From an uncultured Phascolarctobacterium sp. (lineage in GTDB: Bacteria > Bacillota > Negativicutes > Acidaminococcales > Acidaminococcaceae): 10,838 bases of DNA. Within the stretch, counting starts at the first letter, position 1. Each line of letters opens with the position of its first letter. A program made the position numbers and the translations under genes. Location of the stretch: assembly GCA_934234275.1 (NCBI GenBank), contig CAKQHU010000031.1:1-10838 (forward strand), read 5' to 3'. Positions 1 through 7,431 of this stretch are shown one piece after another. Under the pieces are notes generated by a model, which saw only the letters and a list, made by a program, of their open reading frames with translations, did not search any database and had not been told where the DNA came from.

Positions 1-287
1 CTGCCGTTTTCCGCCAACAGCTCAAAATCTACCGTGCACTTCGTCAGCTGCAGCAGATGGCACAGCGGAATCAGCTCACTGGTGCGCTTGGCTGCCATAA
101 TTCCGGCAACACGTGCTACGCCCAGCACATCACCCTTGGCTATACTGCCGGCAGCAATCTTTTCATATATTTCTCTGCTTACGCAGATTTTTCCCTGCGC
201 CACGGCAACCCTCGCGGTATCAGCCTTATCGCTGACATCCACCATCAGCGCATTGCCCGCAGCGTCAAAATGTGTAAATTCACTCAT
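1..287 (-). CDS. moaC: Cyclic pyranopterin monophosphate synthase MoaC (5' part, cut by window edge)
   Basis: MoaC turns the MoaA product (3',8-cyclo-7,8-dihydro-GTP) into cyclic pyranopterin monophosphate, the second part of step one of molybdenum cofactor synthesis in the cytosol. The first 95 residues are visible. They include MVDVSDK near residues 15-21 and [13 protein letters not shown] at about 65-77, the family signature, with the conserved Lys67 and His77. The usual PLCHPL reads PLCHLL here. The family is about 160 residues long, so roughly 65 residues, including the C-terminal catalytic Asp/Lys, lie off the left edge. The ATG at 287 is preceded by GAAGGAG at good spacing. The gene lies 24 bases after moaA on the same strand and is surely cotranscribed with it. 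The assignment is firm; only completeness is unknown. Confidence 0.95.
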   Translation of the reverse strand, partial: MSEFTHFDAAGNALMVDVSDKADTARVAVAQGKICVSREIYEKIAAGSIAKGDVLGVARVAGIMAAKRTSELIPLCHLLQLTKCTVDFELLAENG

Positions 288-311
288 CGTCTGCTCCTTC
301 AAAGCCTGTAT

Positions 312-1268
312 TTATCCGCCTATCTGGCTCATATTAAAGCTTGCCGCCTCCACCTCAAAGCTATGTCCCGCAGGCTTAGCGTAAATAATCTCCTGCATGG
401 CCTGAAGTAAATCCGCATCACTTGCACCGTCACGCAGCAAGCGCTTCAGATTCATGCCCTCGTTACAGTAAAGACAGGGCTTCAGCATGCCCACGGAGGT
501 AAGGCGTACCCTGTTGCAGACAGCGCAGAATTTATTGTGCAGCGGTTCGATAAAGCCCACCGGCATTTTATAGCCGCCGATGCGCCAGTAGCTTGCGGGA
601 CCGTTGCCGTAGCGCTGTGCATCGGGCTGCAGCTCCAGGTCTGCCTGCTCCAGTTGGCTGCGGATTTCGCTGCCGCTCACTCCTTTTAGATTAGCATTGC
701 AGTCCAACGGCATCAGCTCAATAAAGCGCAGTGGCGCGTTATACCTGTGCGCCAGCTTCAATAATTGCATAGTGTCGGCCAGGCCGTTTTCTGCAAGGGG
801 CACACAGTTCAGCTTGAACGGTATTCCTGCTACATGCAACTCCTGCAATGCCTGCAGAACGCTGTCCAGGCTACCGCCGGTAAGCTCTGTATAATACGCT
901 GCATCCAGCGTGTCCAGGCTCACGTTGATGCTGTCCACGCCTGCTGCAATAAGCGCAGGCAACTGCTGCGCCAGCAGTGTGCCGTTTGTTGTCAGCGTCA
1001 CCTGTTCCACACCGTCCAGCTGCTTCAGGCTAGCGATAAAATCACTGCAGCCCTTGCGCAGCAAAGGCTCGCCGCCGGTGATTTTGAATTTGCGGATACC
1101 AAGCTGCAGCGCAGCGCGGCAAATGCGCAAAAGCTCCTCGTAGCGCAATATTTCGTTATGCGGCACATGCTCACTCACCTCCGGCTGACAATAGCGGCAA
1201 TGCAGGTTGCAGCGGTCGGTAAGGGAGATGCGCAGATAATCTATTTTGCGGTTGTATTGGTCATACAT
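312..1268 (-). CDS. moaA: GTP 3',8-cyclase MoaA (radical SAM)
   Basis: MoaA is the radical-SAM enzyme that cyclises GTP in the first step of molybdenum cofactor synthesis. I chose the ATG at 1268 (318 residues) because GGGGAAGGA lies 8 bases upstream and homologues begin just before the RKIDYLRISLTDRC block. An in-frame ATG at 1343 would start inside a terminator hairpin. The radical-SAM cluster cysteines are C20, C24 and C27 (CNLHCRYC), with GGEP at 65-68 for SAM binding. The second 4Fe-4S cluster has C248, C251 and C265, with the GTP-binding arginines in CNRVR at 251-255. There is an extra cysteine at 268. The protein ends in MSQIGG, and the conserved C-terminal Gly-Gly is needed for activity in characterised MoaA. 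It lies upstream of moaC and downstream of a xanthine dehydrogenase-type operon that would use the cofactor, separated from it by a hairpin. Confidence 0.96.
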   Translation of the reverse strand: MYDQYNRKIDYLRISLTDRCNLHCRYCQPEVSEHVPHNEILRYEELLRICRAALQLGIRKFKITGGEPLLRKGCSDFIASLKQLDGVEQVTLTTNGTLLAQQLPALIAAGVDSINVSLDTLDAAYYTELTGGSLDSVLQALQELHVAGIPFKLNCVPLAENGLADTMQLLKLAHRYNAPLRFIELMPLDCNANLKGVSGSEIRSQLEQADLELQPDAQRYGNGPASYWRIGGYKMPVGFIEPLHNKFCAVCNRVRLTSVGMLKPCLYCNEGMNLKRLLRDGASDADLLQAMQEIIYAKPAGHSFEVEAASFNMSQIGG

Positions 1269-1286
1269 GATTGTAGTCCTTCCCCT

Positions 1287-1310
1287 CGTCATTCTCACTT
1301 GAGAATAACG
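1287..1310. promoter_or_regulatory. 24-bp palindrome, ModE-like operator candidate before moaA
   Basis: On the minus strand the arms read CGTtATTCTCA and TGAGAATgACG around a central AG: 7 bp perfect next to the centre, one mismatch, then 3 bp more. The outer CGTTAT and ATnACG and the 24-bp length match the E. coli modA ModE site as I remember it; the inner bases do not. It ends 18 bases before the moaA start. The palindrome is directly visible; the ModE reading is inference. It could instead be another regulator's site or an RNA hairpin. Confidence 0.4.
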
Positions 1311-1318
1311 CTTGCCAA
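1291..1318 (-). promoter_or_regulatory. Possible moaA promoter
   Basis: The -35 candidate TTGGCA (1313-1318) lies 16 bases from a -10 candidate GAGAAT (1291-1296). The -35 overlaps the tail of the preceding hairpin and the -10 lies inside the palindrome at 1287-1310, so a bound protein would block it. The predicted start would leave almost no leader before the ribosome site, which weakens the call. Confidence 0.25.
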
Positions 1319-1350
1319 AACAAATGTGGTCTTGCAACCACATTTGTTTT
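1317..1350 (-). terminator. Hairpin terminator after the molybdenum hydroxylase operon
   Basis: A perfect 14-bp inverted repeat (AAAACAAATGTGGT and its complement) has a 6-base loop and lies 15 bases after the stop of the molybdopterin subunit. The 3' arm ends in TTTT on either strand. The long T run of a textbook terminator is absent, so termination may be partial, leaving some readthrough into moaA. Confidence 0.65.
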
Positions 1351-1365
1351 CAGCCTATTAAAATC

Positions 1366-3645
1366 TTATTCTTCGTCAACGCCCATAGCAATTTTTTCCG
1401 GAGTAATCGGCAAAGTCATAAAGCGCTTGCCGGTTGCCTGATAAATTGCATCGGCAATCGCCGGAGCCGGAGTGTTGATTACCAGCTCGCCCACGGATTT
1501 GGCACCGAAGGGACCGCTTTCCTCATAGCTGCTGGCAAAGTCAACATAGATATGACCGATATCCTCACGGCAGGGAACCTTGTACTGCATGAAGGAGTTT
1601 TCGTAAATACGTCCTTTGGGACTGTAGGTTACGTTTTCCATCAGCGCCATGCCGATGCCCTGCAGAATGCCGCCTTCGGTCTGCACCTTCGCCAGATGCG
1701 GGTTAACCGGAGTACCGCAGTCAACAGATGCATAGAAGTTCACTACCTGCGCTTCGCCTGTCAGCAGGTCGGTTTCAACCTCAGCCACACCGGCCATAAA
1801 CGGCGGTGGCGACAGCACACTGTTCTGCTCTACTGTTTCTTCCAGAGCGATATCGTTATTCACCATGGAAGCGGTGGCGATATCAAAGAGGCTTACAGCC
1901 TTGTCGCTGACGGTATCACGCACCTCACGTCCGTCAAAAATAACCTGATCCGTGCCGCATTCCAGCAGGCGTGCTCCCAACTGGCAAATCTTGCCGCGCA
2001 AACGCTGTGCGCAGACCTCTACGGCCTTACCGGTAATATATGTTGTACTGGATGCGTAGGAACCGGAGTCATAAGGAGAAGCATCGGTATCCGCACCGAA
2101 TACGGTAATGTTATCGTAATCACATTCCAGAACCTCTGCTGCCATCTGCGCCAGAACGGTATCACAGCCGGTGCCCATATCGGCAGCACCGATCAGCAGA
2201 GTGTAATGTCCCTCATCGTTGATTTTGAGGGTAGCACCGCCGACGTCGCAGTAAGGAATGGAGCTGCCCTGCATCGCAATAGCCACACCCATTGTGCGTA
2301 CCTTGCCGTCAGGCAGCTGCTGCAGCGGGAACTTCTGCTCCCAGCCGCTCATCTCGCGTACCTGCGCCAGGCAACGGTCCAGCGCACAGCTTGTATTGGG
2401 CGCACCATAATAAGCAGGCATAATATCGCCCTCACGCGTAATATTCATTTCGCGCAGCTTAATCGGATCCATCTTCAGACGTGCCGCCAGCTCATTCACA
2501 GCGGACTCCACGGCAAAGATGCCCTGAGGAGCGCCGTAACCGCGGTATGCGCCTGCTGCCTGCAGGTTTGTGTAAACTACGTCAAAGCCGAAGCGGAAGG
2601 CCTCGGTACGGTACAGAGGAATAGACTTATGACCGGAAAGGCCGACAGTCGTGGGACCGTGCTCGCCGTAAGCACCGGTATTGGAAAGAGTATATAAATC
2701 AATCGCGCGGATTTTACCTTCCTTGGTAGCACCAAGACGCACGCGCACTTCCATCTCATGGCGCGGGCTGGAAGCTATATGACATTCATAACGCGAGAAA
2801 ATCATCTTACTCGGCTTTTTGGTTTTCCAGGTAACAAAGGCCGGATACATTTCGCTGACACAGCTCTGCTTAGCGCCAAAGCCGCCACCAATACGCGGTT
2901 TAACCACGCGCACCATGGTTTTGGGGATATGCAGCGCGTTCGCAATAATGCGGCGGCAGTGGAAAACAATCTGCGTAGAGCTGAGGATGTTCAGACGGCC
3001 GTAGGTATCAATGGAGCAATAGGTTACGAACGGCTCCATCATATCCTGCTGCACAGCCTTGGTATGAGTGGTCTGGTCGATAACTACATCGCATTCCGCC
3101 AGAATCTTATCAACCTCGCCATCCTCGATAACCTCGTGGGCACACAGGTTGCGCTTATTATCGGCGCCAACCGGGCAGTTCGCCTTCCAAGTATCCTCGG
3201 GATGCACGAGCACAGGGTTATCCAGCGCAGTGCGAAAGTCAAGCACTGCATCCAGCAGCTGATATTTTACTTTAATCAAAGACAGCGCCTTGTCGACAGC
3301 CTTTTCCGTTTTGCCGGCAACAATCGCTACGATATCGCCTACAAAGCGTACATGACGGTCCAACAGCAGGCGGTCATAGGGACTCGGTTCGGGATAGGTC
3401 TGGCCTGCATAGGTGCAGCGCTCGCCGTCCTGGTCCACGTCCTCCCAGGTATAAATTGCTTCGATGTCAGGCACCTTGGCTGCAATAGCGGTGTTGATGC
3501 TTTCAATAATAGCATTCGCATGCGGAGAACGCAGCACCTTGACAAGCAGGCAGTCGTTCGGCACCAGGTCATCGGTGTAGACAGGCTGGCCTGTCACCAG
3601 CTGCATAGCATCCTTTTTGCGGTAGGATTGGTTAACTATTTTCAT
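1366..3645 (-). CDS. Molybdenum hydroxylase, molybdopterin-binding subunit (xanthine dehydrogenase family)
   Basis: This is the catalytic large subunit of a three-subunit molybdenum hydroxylase, which hydroxylates a purine-like or other heteroaromatic substrate with oxygen from water. It has 759 residues, close to E. coli XdhA (about 750). The N-terminal third is the a/b hammerhead domain (GQPVYTDD at 19-26). Cofactor-binding motifs follow: GGGFGAK at 253-259, AYRGYG at 366-371, GAADMGTGCDT at 486-496 and SYASSTTYITGKAV at 529-542. GAKSVGE at 714-720 ends in Glu720, the position of the catalytic base in xanthine dehydrogenase. A strong AAGGAGGG overlaps the stop codon of the 2Fe-2S gene upstream, so the start at 3645 is clear. 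It is the last gene of the operon. No XdhC-type maturation gene is visible. Xanthine, hypoxanthine, nicotinate or another substrate cannot be told apart by eye; nothing suggests a CO dehydrogenase. Confidence 0.9.
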   Translation of the reverse strand: MKIVNQSYRKKDAMQLVTGQPVYTDDLVPNDCLLVKVLRSPHANAIIESINTAIAAKVPDIEAIYTWEDVDQDGERCTYAGQTYPEPSPYDRLLLDRHVRFVGDIVAIVAGKTEKAVDKALSLIKVKYQLLDAVLDFRTALDNPVLVHPEDTWKANCPVGADNKRNLCAHEVIEDGEVDKILAECDVVIDQTTHTKAVQQDMMEPFVTYCSIDTYGRLNILSSTQIVFHCRRIIANALHIPKTMVRVVKPRIGGGFGAKQSCVSEMYPAFVTWKTKKPSKMIFSRYECHIASSPRHEMEVRVRLGATKEGKIRAIDLYTLSNTGAYGEHGPTTVGLSGHKSIPLYRTEAFRFGFDVVYTNLQAAGAYRGYGAPQGIFAVESAVNELAARLKMDPIKLREMNITREGDIMPAYYGAPNTSCALDRCLAQVREMSGWEQKFPLQQLPDGKVRTMGVAIAMQGSSIPYCDVGGATLKINDEGHYTLLIGAADMGTGCDTVLAQMAAEVLECDYDNITVFGADTDASPYDSGSYASSTTYITGKAVEVCAQRLRGKICQLGARLLECGTDQVIFDGREVRDTVSDKAVSLFDIATASMVNNDIALEETVEQNSVLSPPPFMAGVAEVETDLLTGEAQVVNFYASVDCGTPVNPHLAKVQTEGGILQGIGMALMENVTYSPKGRIYENSFMQYKVPCREDIGHIYVDFASSYEESGPFGAKSVGELVINTPAPAIADAIYQATGKRFMTLPITPEKIAMGVDEE

Positions 3646-3660
3646 CTGCAGCTTCCCTCC

Positions 3661-4128
3661 TTATGCCTGCGCCTGAGCTTTTTTCCAGGCGATGAAATTC
3701 TGAATTCCGCGCAGCTGTCCCTCATAGCCGGAGCAACGGCACAGGTTGCCTGCCAGAAATTCCTTGATTTCTTCTTCCGTAGGCTCGCTATTTTCACGCA
3801 ACAGCGCGATAGCGTTCATAATCATACCGGGGTTGCAGAAGCCGCACTGCTCCGCGCCCTGGTCGGCAATAAAGGCACCGAATTCCTCTGCCTCCTGCTG
3901 TATTCCTTCCATCGTTACGATGCTGTGGCCTGCAGCACGCGCTGCCAGAATAGCACAGGAAAGCACCGGCTTATCGTCCATAAATACAGTGCACAGGCCG
4001 CAGTTGGTAGTGTCGCAACCGCGCTTCACGCTGTAGCAGCCTTCCTTGCGCAGAAAATCGAGTAAAACTGTATCAGCCTCCACCATACGTGTCAGCTTTT
4101 TGCCATTTAAGGTTAAGGTTATCTCCAT
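3661..4128 (-). CDS. Molybdenum hydroxylase, 2Fe-2S subunit
   Basis: This small electron-transfer subunit carries two 2Fe-2S clusters that pass electrons from the molybdenum site to FAD. It has 155 residues, the family's normal size. The N-terminal ferredoxin-like domain has C38, C43, C46 and C58 (GCDTTNCGLC then SC). The helical C-terminal domain has C95 and C98 (QCGFCNPGM) and C130 and C132 (CRCSG). All eight ligands are present. The first motif lacks the glycine of the usual GCGEGECGAC form, and CNPG replaces the commoner CTPG. Its ATG overlaps the stop of the FAD gene (TGATG), so the two are translationally coupled. The molybdopterin subunit follows 15 bases downstream. Confidence 0.94.
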   Translation of the reverse strand: MEITLTLNGKKLTRMVEADTVLLDFLRKEGCYSVKRGCDTTNCGLCTVFMDDKPVLSCAILAARAAGHSIVTMEGIQQEAEEFGAFIADQGAEQCGFCNPGMIMNAIALLRENSEPTEEEIKEFLAGNLCRCSGYEGQLRGIQNFIAWKKAQAQA

Positions 4129-4919
4129 CAGGCCTTACCTCCCAGTTCTGTTAAACATCTTGCTGTCAGCACCTTAATCAGGTGTGTACGGTACGCAGCA
4201 CTGCCACGCGGATTGGTTTCCGTCGGCAGTAAGCCTGCAGCATATTCCGCAAAGGCCTGCGCCTTCTCGGCAGTCATAGGCAGCGTTGCGAGCTGCTCTG
4301 CATCCTTCACCAGCGCAGCCTTCGCCGGGCGTGCGCCCACTGCGGCCTGCACGCCTTCCTGCGTCAGCGCCGCCGCACAGGTCAGCACCGGAAAATCGGT
4401 CTTGCTGATGCGCACGGATTTATAGCTGTAATGCGCTGCCGTCTTTTTGACGATAACACGCACCAGAATATCTCTGTCATACGGCATATTTACAAAATCT
4501 GCCAGCGGCACAATACCGCCCTTATATAATTCCACATAGCTGTCCATCACCAAAAGCAGTGTCAGCACATCGGAAAAACCAAAGCGTCCGAACACACTGC
4601 CGCCAACGGTAGCAAGATTGCGGAACTGCACACCTACGATATGGCGCAGCGCCTCCTTATTTGCTCCCTCACTGTAGGCGGTAAAGCCTTCATGCAGCTC
4701 CAGTTGGCGCAAGCTCACCATCGCACCGATGCGGAATTCCGTTTCTGTTTCCTCTATTGTATCCAGGCCTAAAGCCGACAAATCAATCGCCGTCTGCACA
4801 TTGCCCTTGCTCAGGCGCATCCACAGCATACCGCCAAGCACACGGTTAGGACGCTTCTGGTTCAGCTGCCACGCCTCCTCCAGAGTTGCTGCCTGCTTAT
4901 ATTCACGAATTGTCAACAT
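4128..4919 (-). CDS. Molybdenum hydroxylase, FAD-binding subunit
   Basis: This FAD subunit hands electrons from the iron-sulfur clusters to the acceptor (NAD or another). It is the first gene of the operon and has 263 residues, somewhat shorter than E. coli XdhB (about 290). The two FAD loops of the family are recognisable but altered. VLGGMLWMRL at about 27-36 replaces the usual AGGTDL form. RNLATVGGSVFGRFGFSDV at about 100-118 replaces the RNxGTIGGNI...D form, keeping VGG and the Asp. The C-terminal third matches the CO dehydrogenase flavoprotein C-terminal domain. The ATG at 4919 follows AGGAGGG at normal spacing. The gene order FAD, 2Fe-2S, Mo differs from E. coli xdhABC. Confidence 0.88.
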   Translation of the reverse strand: MLTIREYKQAATLEEAWQLNQKRPNRVLGGMLWMRLSKGNVQTAIDLSALGLDTIEETETEFRIGAMVSLRQLELHEGFTAYSEGANKEALRHIVGVQFRNLATVGGSVFGRFGFSDVLTLLLVMDSYVELYKGGIVPLADFVNMPYDRDILVRVIVKKTAAHYSYKSVRISKTDFPVLTCAAALTQEGVQAAVGARPAKAALVKDAEQLATLPMTAEKAQAFAEYAAGLLPTETNPRGSAAYRTHLIKVLTARCLTELGGKA

Positions 4920-4964
4920 ATACTGCCCTCCTGTTCTCTTTTTATTGCATACCTATTCCATTAT

Positions 4965-4994
4965 ATTTTACCATATTTTTTCTATACTTGAAAA
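4965..4994 (-). promoter_or_regulatory. Extended -10 promoter of the molybdenum hydroxylase operon
   Basis: On the minus strand TGGTAAAAT gives an extended -10 (TAAAAT at 4965-4970, TG at 4972-4973). It is 18 bases from TTTTCA (4989-4994), a partial -35. A TATAAT overlaps just downstream and could be an alternative -10. The leader to the ATG at 4919 would be about 40 bases, with no obvious riboswitch. Confidence 0.55.
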
Positions 4995-5043
4995 GATAAA
5001 AAATGCACATTCGCTCATAAGTTACATTCTTCTGCGGCATAAG

Positions 5044-5082
5044 AAAAAACGGATGCCTCTCTGTAAAGCAAGAGAAGCATCC
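5044..5082 (-). terminator. Rho-independent terminator after the DEAD-box helicase
   Basis: On the minus strand an 11-bp stem (GGATGCTTCTC with GAGAGGCATCC, one U-G pair) has a 10-base loop, followed by G and six Ts. It lies 28 bases after the helicase stop. The plus strand also has nine Ts after the hairpin (5087-5095), so it could stop transcription both ways. The same element recurs at 8942-8984. Confidence 0.88.
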
Positions 5083-5109
5083 ATAATTTTTTTTTATTTC
5101 TAAGCAGGC

Positions 5110-6366
5110 TTATTTGCCTTTTTTAGCACCCTGACGGCGGTTACTGCCGGTTTTGGGAGCCTTGCGCTTATCAGCAACAGCATTGCGTCCGCGTTTAGGT
5201 CCTGCGGGCTTTTTCTTTTTGGCAGCCACAGCAACGCGACGTGCCACAACACCGCCCTCCAGGTTTTGGCGTTCCATCAGAATACCCAGCTTGGTTTCAA
5301 TATTACGCAGCCATTTAACCTCATCGGCTGTATAAAGCGTAATTGCTTCGCCCTCATTGCCTGCGCGGCCGGTACGTCCGATGCGGTGAACATACCAGTC
5401 GACATCATGCGGAATATCGTAGTTCACAACATGGGTTACGCCTTCAACGTCCAATCCGCGGGCAGCCAGATCGCTGGCAACAAGAATCTGAATCTTAGCA
5501 TCACGGAAGGCCTTCATAACAGTTTTGCGCTTTGCGGGAGACATTTCGCCATGCAGCACATCAACGTTATAGCCCTGCATGCCCAGCCAGTCGCCCAGCT
5601 CCTTGGTGCGCTCCTTGCTCATGCAGAAAACAATCATCAGATACGGGTTCAGGCGGTCAATGAGCGCTGCCACAGCCTTGTTCTTGTATTCGTCGGTTGT
5701 TTTCAGGCAAATCTGCTTGATTTTCTCCACGGTAGCCTGGTCCGGATTGATATCAATCAGCGCGCAGTTTTTCGTCAGCTTGCGTCCCAGCTTGCGAACC
5801 TCTTCCGACAGAGTTGCGGAGCAAAGCATAGTCTGATGCTCCGGCGCAGTCATAGCAATCAGCTCCAGCGCTTCATCCATAAAGCCCTGCTGCAGCATTT
5901 CATCAACCTCGTCCAGCACCAGATAGCGCACACCGCCAAGGTCGGTGTTTCCCTTGCGGATGTGGTCCAGCAGACGGCCGGGAGTACCGATCAGCACATG
6001 GCTGCGTCCTTCCAGCTTATATTTTTGCGTTTCGAAATCGCGTCCGCCGGTAACAGCCAACACCTTGATATCGCTTTCACCCAGGATTTTTTTCATTTCG
6101 GTGGCAATCTGCTGCGCCAGCTCACGCGTCGGCGTAATTACCAAAGCCTGCACGTAGCTTTTGGCAGTATCGATTTTTTCTGCCAGCGGCACTAAGAACG
6201 CCAGTGTCTTGCCTGTACCTGTCTGCGCACGGGCGATTACGTCACGTCCGGCAAACAGCGCCGGGATAGCCTGCTCCTGTACCGGCATCGGCTTTTTGAT
6301 GCCCATTTTCTGAAGCTGCTCTACGGTGTGGGCACAAACCTTTAAGGCTGCAAATCCATTTGTCAT
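5110..6366 (-). CDS. DEAD-box ATP-dependent RNA helicase (DEVD variant)
   Basis: This is an ATP-dependent RNA-unwinding enzyme, probably acting in ribosome assembly or RNA decay, as CshA and DeaD-type proteins do. It has 418 residues. The motifs are a Q motif around F5-Q30, Walker A AQTGTGKT at 47-54, TPTREL at 79-83, GTPGR at 127-131, motif II at 152-155, SAT at 183-185, ASDLAARGLD at 297-306 and HRIGRTGR at 327-334. Motif II reads DEVD instead of DEAD. The catalytic Asp, Glu and final Asp are kept, so activity is expected. The last 40 residues are very rich in Lys and Arg, likely an RNA-binding tail. The start at 6366 follows AGAGGAA. It has its own promoter and terminator. Nothing ties it functionally to its neighbours. 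Confidence 0.94.
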   Translation of the reverse strand: MTNGFAALKVCAHTVEQLQKMGIKKPMPVQEQAIPALFAGRDVIARAQTGTGKTLAFLVPLAEKIDTAKSYVQALVITPTRELAQQIATEMKKILGESDIKVLAVTGGRDFETQKYKLEGRSHVLIGTPGRLLDHIRKGNTDLGGVRYLVLDEVDEMLQQGFMDEALELIAMTAPEHQTMLCSATLSEEVRKLGRKLTKNCALIDINPDQATVEKIKQICLKTTDEYKNKAVAALIDRLNPYLMIVFCMSKERTKELGDWLGMQGYNVDVLHGEMSPAKRKTVMKAFRDAKIQILVASDLAARGLDVEGVTHVVNYDIPHDVDWYVHRIGRTGRAGNEGEAITLYTADEVKWLRNIETKLGILMERQNLEGGVVARRVAVAAKKKKPAGPKRGRNAVADKRKAPKTGSNRRQGAKKGK

Positions 6367-6434
6367 TTCACATTCCTCTTTTCCTCTAAAATTTATCTTC
6401 TGACCATAAGGTCTTTTTTCTCTATAACTTTAGT

Positions 6435-6443
6435 ATTATATCA
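6435..6443 (-). promoter_or_regulatory. Extended -10 element of the helicase promoter
   Basis: TGATATAAT on the minus strand is a perfect -10 with the TG extension. No good -35 lies 17 bases upstream (TTCCGT). It would give a leader of about 60 bases before the ATG at 6366. It lies just after the dprA-like stop codon; I see no terminator between them, so dprA transcripts may also run into the helicase. Confidence 0.55.
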
Positions 6444-6471
6444 TAGATTGGGCAGGAACGGAAAGATGGAA

Positions 6472-7431
6472 TTAAAATAAACTCTGTTCAACAGCACATG
6501 GCAGTGTCTTACATTGCGCAAGAAAATACTCAATACTATCTGAATCATTCAAAGCAGCACCCTTTTCCTGCGACAAATATTCTTTATTAGCGGAACTGTC
6601 AGCATGCTTTCTATAATGTTCTTCGTCATATGCAAAAAAAGCCAAAGGCTTATGTTCCCGCATTGTTTCCTGCACCGCATTCATTGTACCGCTCTTAATG
6701 CCGGCCTCTACAACGATTGTTCCATAACTAAGTGCCGCCTGCAGCCTGTCTCTGTCCACCAAGTTATATGCGGTTGCTTTAACGCCCATCGGAAATTCAC
6801 TCAGCAAGCATCCTTCACTCGCTAAAATCCTTTCAGCTAACCCCTTGTTAGCTGCAGGATAGATTGTATCTAAGCCATTACCTAATATCGCAACGGTTAA
6901 GCCTTTATTGTCAAGGCAAGCCTTATGCGCTGCAGTATCACAGCCTATTGCCAAACCACTGACAACTGTAAAATCTTTATCCGCCGCTACTTTTCCGGCA
7001 AGCGTTGCCATCTCCTGCCCTTGCGGGCTAATATGCCGTGTTCCTATAATTGCAACGCATTTCTTATGCAGGCAGGATAGATTTCCCTTGGCATACAGTA
7101 AAACCGGTGGTGATTTCAGCAAATTAAAGCTCTGAGGATATTCGTCATCAAATCTGTCTATAATTGTAATGCCTGCTTGAGCATGAGCTTTGAATATTTT
7201 TTCTGCAATTTTAAAATAGCATTCAAGCTCAGACACATCTATTGCTTCGATACGCGTGTTATTATCTCTTAATTCTTGGTAAAGCTCATACAAAGATTGA
7301 AGATTTTGCACTAAACAAAGACGTTCTTTCGAAATGTCTGTCAAACTTTTACGACCAATTCCACGTATATGCAGCAATGTCAAAAATATCAGCTTACTTT
7401 CTAACATTCGGTTTATCAATCCTTCGGTCAT
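6472..7431 (-). CDS. DprA/Smf-family protein (SLOG Rossmann fold), accessory type
   Basis: DprA proteins bind single-stranded DNA and load RecA in transformation; related SLOG proteins bind nucleotides in conflict systems. This one has 319 residues. A helix-hairpin-helix-like segment (LLHIRGIGRKSL, about 19-30) comes first. The DprA core follows: IIGTR 128-132, SGLAIGCDTAAH 158-169 (usual form SGLARGIDxxAH), LGNGLDTIYPxxN 183-195, SEFPMG 211-216, DRDR 226-229 in place of the RNR loop, and VEAGIKSGTMNAV 241-253. It has no winged-helix C-terminus. The ATG at 7431 directly touches a stop codon and has no ribosome site; the ATG at 7407 (311 residues) has GAAGGA 12 bases upstream and is equally possible. 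It overlaps the phosphoribosyltransferase gene by 38 or 14 bases, so the two are coupled. The divergent motifs and partner suggest an accessory paralogue rather than the housekeeping dprA. Confidence 0.85.
   Translation of the reverse strand: MTEGLINRMLESKLIFLTLLHIRGIGRKSLTDISKERLCLVQNLQSLYELYQELRDNNTRIEAIDVSELECYFKIAEKIFKAHAQAGITIIDRFDDEYPQSFNLLKSPPVLLYAKGNLSCLHKKCVAIIGTRHISPQGQEMATLAGKVAADKDFTVVSGLAIGCDTAAHKACLDNKGLTVAILGNGLDTIYPAANKGLAERILASEGCLLSEFPMGVKATAYNLVDRDRLQAALSYGTIVVEAGIKSGTMNAVQETMREHKPLAFFAYDEEHYRKHADSSANKEYLSQEKGAALNDSDSIEYFLAQCKTLPCAVEQSLF

Noticed and set aside
1269..1365. Molybdenum cofactor riboswitch (Moco RNA) before moaA
   Set aside because: The space between the candidate promoter and the start is under 30 bases and the only structures are two simple hairpins; the multi-stem Moco RNA does not fit.
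1312..2697. Long plus-strand open frame (461 codons)
   Set aside because: It lies opposite the molybdopterin subunit, which has clear family motifs. The translation shows no recognisable domain and no ribosome site was seen; it is an antisense shadow of codon bias.
2758..4065. Long plus-strand open frame (435 codons) opposite two hydroxylase genes
   Set aside because: It crosses the boundary of two well supported minus-strand genes and shows no family motif.
5266..6195. Plus-strand open frame (309 codons) opposite the helicase
   Set aside because: The helicase frame holds every DEAD-box motif; the opposite frame has no domain.
6402..6419. GACC-ATAA-GGTC followed by Ts, as a plus-strand terminator
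   Set aside because: The stem is only 4 bp and no plus-strand gene precedes it; it lies in the helicase leader.
7394..7431. Frameshift or sequencing error joining the PRTase and DprA-like genes
   Set aside because: Both frames are intact over their full lengths, the PRTase ends in a proper stop at 7394 and the overlap is short, as in coupled genes.
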